Part shown: one piece after another, positions 7,572 to 12,493 of the stretch
How positions within the stretch are numbered: the stretch's first letter is position 1
Layout: every line of letters begins with the position of its first letter
Source of the DNA: JBDSLU01 sp031407765
GTDB lineage: Bacteria > Acidobacteriota > Vicinamibacteria > Vicinamibacterales > Vicinamibacteraceae
Length of the DNA: 12,493 nucleotides
Direction of reading: 5' to 3'
Assembly (NCBI GenBank): GCA_031407765.1
Contig: JANOIR010000204.1
Coordinates: forward strand, 1-12,493
Made by a program: the position numbers and the translations under genes
The notes under the pieces: generated by a model
What the model was told of the DNA's origin: nothing
Seen by the model: the letters and a program-made list of their open reading frames with translations, nothing else
Database searches by the model: none

Positions 7572-8414
7572 ATGTGGTGGGTGGCTTGGTGGGTGGTCGT
7601 CACTGTCGTCGGCGCCTGTGGTGTCGTGGCGTCTGTAAACAGCCTTCGATTCGAACGGCGCGTGGCGCGCGAGGTCCACGAACTGGAGGCTACCCTTGAC
7701 GTGCCCGTTCTGGATCTACAGCCGATCATCGGGCTTCCCGATCCGGTTCGGCGGTATCTCAACAAGGCGATCGGCGCACGACAGCGTCCGCTCCGAACCG
7801 TTCGGCTCCGTCACGGCGGCACCTTTCGTCCGTCGCTCGACGGCGCGTGGCTGCCGATTCGCGGTCAGCAGCACTTCAGCGCCAAGCCGCCGGGCTTCAT
7901 CTGGTGGGGACGCGTTCGGCCGTTTCCAGGGCTGTGGATCGACGCGCGCGATCGGTCGGTGAACGGCGAGGGAAACATGTTCGTGACGATGGAGTCGACG
8001 TTCACGATCGCCGACAGCCGCGGGCCCCAGTTGGACCAGGGTGCCCTCGTACGTCTACTTGGCGAGATGACCTGGCTCCCGACGGCGTTCCTCGATGGCC
8101 GCTACGTTCAGTGGTCCGCCGTCGGTGCACGTCGCGCGAGCGCCACACTGCAGGTCAACGGTCGCTCCGGGACTGCGGTGTTCGAGTTCGGGGCTGACGA
8201 CCTGCCGATGACGTTTTCCGCGGACCGCTTCCGTGACGACGGCGGCAAGGCGATCTTGACTCCGTGGGTTGGACGGTACAGCGACTACCGCCCGGTTGAC
8301 GGCGTCCTCGTGCCTCATCGCGTCGTCGCGGCGTGGATCATCGACGGCCGCGCGCTCGAGTACGCCAGGTTCGACGTCCAGCAGCTGGAGTTCGACGTTC
8401 GAGGACCGTCCTGA
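7572..8414 (+). CDS. DUF6544 family membrane-anchored protein
   Basis: A 280-aa protein with GAGGAG 8 nt before the ATG. Residues 1-22 (MWWVAWWVVVTVVGACGVVA and following) form one hydrophobic segment, probably an uncleaved membrane anchor, since a basic RFERR stretch follows. The rest matches the DUF6544 pattern as I recall it: LPDPVRRYLNKAI (55-67), GGTFRPSLDGAWLPIRGQQH (82-101), PPGFIWWGRV (106-115), DRSVNGEGNM (127-136), TIADSRGPQLDQGALVRLLG (145-164), EMTWLPTAFLDG (165-176) and AVFEFGADDLP (202-212). The pattern is mainly beta-rich, and the domain would face the periplasm. The biochemical function of this family is not known to me. It converges on the M24 gene with a 37-bp gap and has no co-directional partner in the window. 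Confidence 0.87.
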   Translation: MWWVAWWVVVTVVGACGVVASVNSLRFERRVAREVHELEATLDVPVLDLQPIIGLPDPVRRYLNKAIGARQRPLRTVRLRHGGTFRPSLDGAWLPIRGQQHFSAKPPGFIWWGRVRPFPGLWIDARDRSVNGEGNMFVTMESTFTIADSRGPQLDQGALVRLLGEMTWLPTAFLDGRYVQWSAVGARRASATLQVNGRSGTAVFEFGADDLPMTFSADRFRDDGGKAILTPWVGRYSDYRPVDGVLVPHRVVAAWIIDGRALEYARFDVQQLEFDVRGPS

Positions 8415-8451
8415 CGGGCGGGCGGCCGGCCTCGCCTTGCGGAGGTCTCAA

Positions 8452-9918
8452 TCAGGGTGATTTGCTGCGGAGGGCCTCGTCTCGAGGTCCCGCCGGCACC
8501 TTCTGCACCAGGCCCTTCTCCTTCACGAGCGCTTCCATGGCATCGAGCTCCATCGGGATGAAGTGCGTGAAGTTCTCGAAGCCGGTCTCGGTGACGACGA
8601 TGGTGTCCTCGAAGCGCAGATACAGGTTCTCCTCGGGCACCCGCAGCTGCGGATCGACCGAAAAGACGTGACCCGGCTTCAGGCCGTCGCGATAGCTGCC
8701 GACGTCGTGGACGGCCATGCCGACCATGTGGGACATCGCGCCGCCGCTCGTCTCGATCAGGCGACGGGCCGCCGCCTCGTAGATCGGCTTCGACCACTTC
8801 GTCTTCGCGATGACCGGCTCCATGGCCGCGCGTGCGTCGGCGAGGATCTGCTGCGGCGTGATACCCGGCTTCACGCGCGACATCACGGCCTTGTGGTAGT
8901 CCAGGGTGAACTGGAGCAGCTCGCGCTGCCAGGGCGCGTACTTGCCGTTCACCGGCCACACGCGGCCGATGTCGCTGACGTAGTAGCGGTAGTCGGGCGC
9001 GTAGTCCATCAGCACCAGCTCGCCGTCCTCGAGGCGCCGCGTGTTGCGGTAGTAGTGCATGTTGTTGATGTTCTCGGTGCCCGCGGCGGTGATCGAGCGA
9101 TACGCTTCCAGCTTCGCGTCATTGACCAGGAAGAGGTACCGTGCGGCCGCGTCGAGCTGGTACTCGTAGACGCCCGCTTCCGTGCTGCGCATCGCCTCCA
9201 TCAGGCCGAGGCCGGCAAGCTGCGAGGCGCGGCGGATCAGCGCGATCTCGCGCGGGCTCTTGATCGCGCGCAGGTCGTCGAGGATGGGCGAAAGATCGCG
9301 GATCGCGGCCCGGCCGTTGCGGAGCCGCAGCAGCTCGACGAAGCGGCTCTCGCGCGGCAGCCGGCCGTCCCAGGGGTCGTTGACGATCGCGGCGTTGCCC
9401 ATCCGCAGCTCGCCGCGGCTCTGCCCTTGGGCCTCCGCTGGCTCGAACTCCGCGTAGATGACCGCCAGGCGCGGGGTGCCGCCGGTGCCACTCGGCCAGT
9501 TCTCGCGCATCTGCCCCGAGTCGAGCACCTGGTCGACGCCGGTCAGCTTCTGCACCAGGTCCGCGTCCGCCGCCGAGAGGACCTTGCCCTCGGCGCGTTC
9601 GAGCTGCGCGTTCTGCGGGGGCAGATACAACGTCACCTTGCGCGTGCGACCGTCGAGCAGCAGATAGGCGCCCGGCGTCACGATGCCGCACAGGTAGTAG
9701 AACGTGTTGTGCTGACGCGGCATCGTGTAGCCGTTGGTCAGCGACACGCCCTGCAGCACGGCCACCGCTTCCGGCCCGATCTTGTCGAGCAGCCGGGCCC
9801 ACCGTGCCTTGAACTCGTCGGGCGGGAAGTCGGTCTGGTAGTGCTGGGCCACGGCAGATCCGGCGGCGGCCATCCACACGAACGCGACGAGCACGCACCG
9901 TCGGCACCACATCACCAC
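8452..9918 (-). CDS. Exported M24 peptidase (Xaa-Pro aminopeptidase-like)
   Basis: A 488-aa pita-bread-fold metallopeptidase expected to remove N-terminal residues before proline. Residues 1-24 are a signal peptide (LVAFVWMAAAGSAVAQ), placing it in the periplasm or outside. Residues about 30-170 fit the creatinase/AMP_N domain, and about 215-460 the M24 catalytic domain. Metal ligands by alignment to the Asp-Asp-His-Glu-Glu set: Asp305 (LMDYAPDY), Asp316 (YVSDIGRVW), His397 (SHMVG), position 422 and Glu437 (RFEDTIVV). Position 422 is Asp (SVDPQL) where classical enzymes have Glu, a swap I believe is shared by an M24 subgroup. The second conserved His is in AVHDVG (404). The start could be GTG 9918, GTG 9915 or ATG 9912; AGGAGG lies 5, 8 or 11 nt before these. 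It follows the CE15 gene by 19 bp and is probably last in that operon. A piece of its 3' end recurs at 7149-7217. Confidence 0.92.
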   Translation of the reverse strand: MVMWCRRCVLVAFVWMAAAGSAVAQHYQTDFPPDEFKARWARLLDKIGPEAVAVLQGVSLTNGYTMPRQHNTFYYLCGIVTPGAYLLLDGRTRKVTLYLPPQNAQLERAEGKVLSAADADLVQKLTGVDQVLDSGQMRENWPSGTGGTPRLAVIYAEFEPAEAQGQSRGELRMGNAAIVNDPWDGRLPRESRFVELLRLRNGRAAIRDLSPILDDLRAIKSPREIALIRRASQLAGLGLMEAMRSTEAGVYEYQLDAAARYLFLVNDAKLEAYRSITAAGTENINNMHYYRNTRRLEDGELVLMDYAPDYRYYVSDIGRVWPVNGKYAPWQRELLQFTLDYHKAVMSRVKPGITPQQILADARAAMEPVIAKTKWSKPIYEAAARRLIETSGGAMSHMVGMAVHDVGSYRDGLKPGHVFSVDPQLRVPEENLYLRFEDTIVVTETGFENFTHFIPMELDAMEALVKEKGLVQKVPAGPRDEALRSKSP

Positions 9919-9922
9919 GTAT

Positions 9923-9931
9923 CCCTCCTCA
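9923..9931 (-). promoter_or_regulatory. Strong ribosome-binding site of the M24 gene
   Basis: GAGGAGGGA on the minus strand, inside the 19-bp gap after the CE15 stop codon. It serves whichever of the three closely spaced starts (9918, 9915, 9912) is used, and it contrasts with the absence of such a site before CE15. Confidence 0.6.
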
Positions 9932-9937
9932 TCGATG

Positions 9938-11173
9938 TCACTTCTTCCAGACCCGGTCGGCGAAGTCCGCGAATCGGTCCCAGTCGTACGGAGTCAGGTC
10001 GTGGGTGCCGGTGCGGACGTGATAGCCGCGGCGGCCGCTCACGAGCGGTGTGTCGAGCGGCGGCATCGCGTCCTGGCCAATCGGCGGGTCGCCCCACAGG
10101 CCGAAGACGGGCGACGCTGCGGCCTGCGACAGGAACTCGCCTCGCGGATCCGCCCACAGATCCTCGTCCGCGCTGGCGACGTAGAGCGCACGCGGCGCGA
10201 TCAATGCCAGGAGCATGTGCTGATCGACCGGCAGCGCCGCCTCGCGCCCATTGAAGGCCTTGTAGGCCGGGGCGAACCAGTACGGGAACGCGGTGTTGAT
10301 ACGCGCCACCGTCTCGCCATACCAGCGGCGGCTCAACGCGGCGCCGCCTTCGCCGGATTCGTTCGACACGACGAGCGCGAACCGCGGGTCCTCGGCTCCG
10401 GCCCAGAGCGCCGCCTTGCCGCCGCGCGAGTGCCCCACGATGGCGACGCGAGCGGCATCGACGCGCGCGTCGGTGACCAGGTAGTCCATGGCGCGGCTGG
10501 CGCCCCACGCCCAGGCCGCCAGTGCGCCCCACGTATATGCCGGAGGCTTGCCGCTGTCCGCGTCGTCGAACAGCGCCATCGCGCCGGCGCGAAACGCGTC
10601 TTTGTCGTCCGGCGCGAGCTGACCGGCCTGGATCGTGGCCATCGCGTAGCCGCGCACGACGAGCGCCTCCACCGGCCAGAACGTGGATTTCTCTTTCCGG
10701 GAGGCATCGGTGTTCGAGGCGGGCCGGTTGTTGATCAGCAGGAACAGCGGCGCCGGGCCCGGGGTGTTGGGCACGAAGAGGGTGAGCTCGAACTGATGCG
10801 ATCGCTGCGCCTGGCGGCTGACGATCCGGACGCGCCGCAAGGTGGCCGCGCCGTCCAGGGCGCGCGGGTTCTCCTCGAGGATGGCGAAGGCGAGATGCTC
10901 TGGACGGCCGGGCGAGCGGCCGTACACGGTGTCGCGAAACAGGCCGAGGATCTCATCTCGGCGTGATGTCCACTGCGCCGGCGTCCTGACCGGGCCACTC
11001 CGCCCCGCCAGGGGATCGGGCAGCGTGTATCGCGGCACACGCGCTTCGTCGTGGTTGGTGTCCGGCCGCTGGGCCGACGCGCGAGCGACGACGTCGGGTT
11101 TCGCGCGCCAGCCGCCGCCCTGCGCGAGGAGGACGATGGAAAGGCAGAGAAAGACGGTTGGAGTCAGCTGCAT
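9938..11173 (-). CDS. Exported CE15 glucuronoyl-esterase-like hydrolase
   Basis: A 411-aa alpha/beta hydrolase. CE15 enzymes cleave ester bonds between glucuronic acid of plant xylan and lignin alcohols; some bacterial members act on other uronate esters, so the substrate here is open. The ATG at 11173 gives a signal peptide (MQLTPTVFLCLSIVLLAQ); a frame to 11284 adds 37 Arg-rich residues and overlaps the upstream gene. Catalytic features: nucleophile Ser249 in GHSRGGKAAL, with Arg250 and Lys253 in the positions of the fungal GCSRNGK motif; Glu272 in NESGEGG, 23 residues after the Ser exactly as Glu236 follows Ser213 in fungal enzymes; His391 in GTHDLTPYDW. AFPYWFAPAYKAFNG (about 295-309) and LIAPRALYVASADEDLWADP (324-343) are also typical. 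It lies 23 bp after a DUF2235 gene, a gap filled by a hairpin without a clear ribosome-binding site, and 19 bp before the M24 gene. Confidence 0.9.
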   Translation of the reverse strand: MQLTPTVFLCLSIVLLAQGGGWRAKPDVVARASAQRPDTNHDEARVPRYTLPDPLAGRSGPVRTPAQWTSRRDEILGLFRDTVYGRSPGRPEHLAFAILEENPRALDGAATLRRVRIVSRQAQRSHQFELTLFVPNTPGPAPLFLLINNRPASNTDASRKEKSTFWPVEALVVRGYAMATIQAGQLAPDDKDAFRAGAMALFDDADSGKPPAYTWGALAAWAWGASRAMDYLVTDARVDAARVAIVGHSRGGKAALWAGAEDPRFALVVSNESGEGGAALSRRWYGETVARINTAFPYWFAPAYKAFNGREAALPVDQHMLLALIAPRALYVASADEDLWADPRGEFLSQAAASPVFGLWGDPPIGQDAMPPLDTPLVSGRRGYHVRTGTHDLTPYDWDRFADFADRVWKK

Positions 11174-11176
11174 GGA

Positions 11177-11195
11177 CTGGCGCGCCGAGCGCCAG
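11177..11195 (-). promoter_or_regulatory. Hairpin filling the gap before the CE15 start
   Basis: On the minus strand, one base after the TAA stop of the DUF2235 gene, comes CTGGCGC-TCGGC-GCGCCAG, a perfect 7-bp stem with a 5-nt loop, then TCC and the CE15 ATG. No Shine-Dalgarno sequence is visible. The hairpin occupies the place where the ribosome would bind, so CE15 translation may depend on ribosomes finishing the upstream gene, or the site may be processed. Role is inferred. Confidence 0.5.
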
Positions 11196-11196
11196 C

Positions 11197-12126
11197 TTAC
11201 GCGAGATCGTCCCGCGCCTGGAACGGGCCTCTTACCTCGCCGAGGTCGGCGACGACGGTGCACGTGCCGGTCGGGTTGTTGCACTTCTCGCGGACCGCGA
11301 CCGTGTGGTGGATCAGGTCGCCGTCGCGAAGCTTTCTGAAATGCGTCTCGAGCGGATCGAAGTTGTCGAGCATCTTCGCCGTCGTGACCATGGCACGTTC
11401 GTTGGCGCCTACGAAGGCCTCGTCGAAGTTGAGTCCAGCGGCCTTGGCGTTGACGATCATCCAGTGCAGGGCGATGCTGGCCAGCCCGCGCTTCGGCTCT
11501 TCCTTCGCGCCGCTGCCGCCCACGTCCGAGTGCACGCCGCGGAACCAGACCTCCGTGAGGCGGTTCGGCGCTCCCCCGCCGAGCAGCTTGGGCCGATGCA
11601 CGTGAAAGTTGCTGCGGCGTTCGTCGAGCGCCAGCGCATGGAAACAGCGCTCCACGTTCGGGGGCAGATCGAGATCCCAGGCAATGTTGATGGGAACGAG
11701 TGCGACGCCGAACGACGGCACACAGTCGAACAATCCGAGAAAGCGCACGGTCGGGATGCGGCCGTCGGGGCGCCGGGCCTCCCCCTTGGCAATCTCGTTG
11801 ACGAAATCGAGTGCGAGCGCCGCGCCGCGGCTGAAGCCGACGACATCGATGATCTCGTCGCCCGCTTTGAAGTTGTCGCGCAGCTTGCTGAGGGCTCGTC
11901 GAACGAAGGTGCGGCCGCCGAAGCCGGTAATGGTGCCCAGCGCCTTGCGGAACAAACCAGCGCTGCCGATACCGCGCTGGTAGTGGTTGCGCCGATCGTC
12001 GATCGGCTTGTCGAGATCGCCCGGACGATAGGCGGAGAAGAACCGGGCGACGTTCGAGTCGCCGTCGTTCTCGATCTCCGGATTGTCGTCCCGCTGCCCC
12101 GTGCCATCGAAAGCGTATATAGCCAT
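11197..12126 (-). CDS. DUF2235 alpha/beta hydrolase (Tle1-like lipase fold)
   Basis: A 309-aa protein of the DUF2235 family, which includes the Tle1 phospholipase effectors of type VI secretion. The ATG at 12126 has GAGGAG 6 nt upstream and gives the family N terminus MAIYAFDGTGQRDD; the frame to 12183 adds 19 unrelated residues. The nucleophile motif GFSRGAA is at 97-103 with Ser99. Asp134 in LGLFDCVPSFG and His199 in WFRGVHSDVGG complete the expected Ser-Asp-His triad. An early NVARFFSAY stretch (25-33) is also typical. There is no signal peptide or membrane segment, so it acts in the cytoplasm or leaves by a dedicated system. No type VI genes, PAAR/VgrG or immunity-like gene are in the window, so an effector role is not supported by context. 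A paralogue ends 69 bp upstream on the same strand. Downstream lie CE15 and M24, likely in the same transcript. Confidence 0.88.
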   Translation of the reverse strand: MAIYAFDGTGQRDDNPEIENDGDSNVARFFSAYRPGDLDKPIDDRRNHYQRGIGSAGLFRKALGTITGFGGRTFVRRALSKLRDNFKAGDEIIDVVGFSRGAALALDFVNEIAKGEARRPDGRIPTVRFLGLFDCVPSFGVALVPINIAWDLDLPPNVERCFHALALDERRSNFHVHRPKLLGGGAPNRLTEVWFRGVHSDVGGSGAKEEPKRGLASIALHWMIVNAKAAGLNFDEAFVGANERAMVTTAKMLDNFDPLETHFRKLRDGDLIHHTVAVREKCNNPTGTCTVVADLGEVRGPFQARDDLA

Positions 12127-12156
12127 CGCAGTCTCCTCGAAAATCCCAGCGCTATT

Positions 12157-12176
12157 GGCCTGCGATCGATGAGGCC
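12157..12176 (-). repeat. Weak stem-loop between the two DUF2235 genes
   Basis: GGCCT-(10 nt)-AGGCC in the 69-bp gap between the two hydrolase genes. The stem is short and has no T-run, so it is unlikely to stop transcription fully. Flanking TTGGC and GCCAA could extend the pairing with mismatches. Confidence 0.25.
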
Positions 12177-12195
12177 GAGCCAAGAACCCGCCGCT

Positions 12196-12493
12196 TCATG
12201 CCGACTGGCCCGCGGCCCGCGCGGCGAACAGCGAGAACTGGCCGGCGTCGTCGATTCTGGAGAGCCGCAGCACGGCGCCATGTCCGCGGCGCGAGAGCTC
12301 GTCGGCCGTACAGGTGACGCTGACGTGGAGTACGTCCTGCGGAAACAGGCGGCGCTCGTGCTCGATCTTCCGGTCACGAACCGTGACCGCTCCCGGGCCG
12401 GTCCGGTCCGCCAGGTTGGCGGCGATGGCCGCGGCATCGATCGGAAGACCGTGACGCCTGGCGTTCTCGAACATCCAGTTGAGCGAGATCCAA
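12196..12493 (-). CDS. Second DUF2235-like hydrolase, C-terminal 98 residues (cut by window edge)
   Basis: The frame is open from the right edge of the window to a TGA at 12196, so the gene starts outside. The visible C-terminal part begins WISLNWMFENARRHGLPID, which lines up with SIALHWMIVNAKAAGLNFD (about 217-235) of the neighbouring DUF2235 protein, in the region after its catalytic His. The tails also align loosely (RRLFPQDVLHVSV against RKLRDGDLIHHTV). The catalytic motifs would lie outside the window, so activity cannot be judged. An internal ATG at 12474 exists, but the homology runs through it, so it is not the true start. It is the first visible gene of the minus-strand train running to the M24 gene. 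Confidence 0.8.
   Translation of the reverse strand, partial: WISLNWMFENARRHGLPIDAAAIAANLADRTGPGAVTVRDRKIEHERRLFPQDVLHVSVTCTADELSRRGHGAVLRLSRIDDAGQFSLFAARAAGQSA

Noticed and set aside
6308..7699. A 463-codon plus-strand open frame opposite the sialidase-fold gene
   Set aside because: Arg/His/Pro-rich translation without domains; it runs over the sialidase-fold gene, the intergenic region and the start of the DUF6544 gene.
8563..10254. A 563-codon plus-strand open frame opposite the M24 and CE15 genes
   Set aside because: It spans two real genes on the other strand and their gap, has His/Arg/Val-rich low-complexity content, and shows no domain. It is an antisense artefact of high GC.
11174..11284. 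Longer start of the CE15 protein at 11284
   Set aside because: It adds 37 Arg-rich residues before an obvious signal peptide and overlaps the DUF2235 gene by 88 bp.
11197..12126. Type VI secretion effector module
   Set aside because: The DUF2235 fold alone suggests it, but no VgrG, PAAR, Hcp, adaptor or immunity gene is visible and the neighbours are exported hydrolases with their own signal peptides.
11457..12437. A 326-codon minus-strand frame overlapping the two DUF2235 genes
   Set aside because: It is an out-of-frame, Ser/Arg/Pro-rich reading of the DUF2235 coding DNA, which has catalytic motifs in its own frame.

Overview
The window is high-GC bacterial chromosome with twelve credible protein genes and no RNA genes, CRISPR array or insertion sequence that I could see. 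A large permease with two MacB/FtsX modules and no adjacent ATPase (the ADOP type, named from Acidobacteria), many small secreted proteins, a DUF6544 protein and several glycan-active or peptidase enzymes suggest an Acidobacteriota member, perhaps Vicinamibacteria. That assignment is inferred from gene style, not from a marker gene.

Layout. Positions 1-2738 (minus) hold the ADOP permease followed 14 bp later by a GTG-started unknown gene cut by the window edge. Positions 2997-3575 (plus) encode a secreted, highly charged glycine-zipper protein built partly from 14-residue repeats. It converges on murQ (3654-4604, minus) across a perfect 13-bp hairpin. Upstream of murQ on the same strand is a small secreted protein of unknown function (4720-5124). 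A 334-bp divergent region separates this from a small exported HExxH metallopeptidase (5459-5995, plus), which converges on a secreted sialidase/BNR-fold protein (6011-7129, minus). A 442-bp region containing a degraded piece of an M24 peptidase gene leads to a DUF6544 protein (7572-8414, plus).

The right third is one minus-strand gene train read from right to left: the C-terminal part of a DUF2235 hydrolase (12493-12196), a second complete DUF2235 hydrolase (12126-11197), an exported CE15 glucuronoyl-esterase-like hydrolase (11173-9938) and an exported M24 Xaa-Pro-aminopeptidase-like enzyme (9918-8452). The last two gaps are 23 and 19 bp, so co-transcription is likely.

Theme. MurQ (MurNAc-6-phosphate cleavage), the sialidase-fold protein, the CE15 esterase and the M24 peptidase fit a scavenging lifestyle on glycans and peptides. 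This is an inference from families, since no transporter or sugar kinase for such a pathway lies in the window. The most notable sequence-level observation is a 69-bp direct repeat (63/69 identical) between the 3' end of the M24 gene and the region just upstream of the sialidase gene. It appears to be a remnant of a second M24 gene, and the sialidase start and ribosome-binding site lie at its edge. No complete novel multi-gene system is evident; the DUF2235 pair with CE15 and M24 is the most unusual gene grouping.
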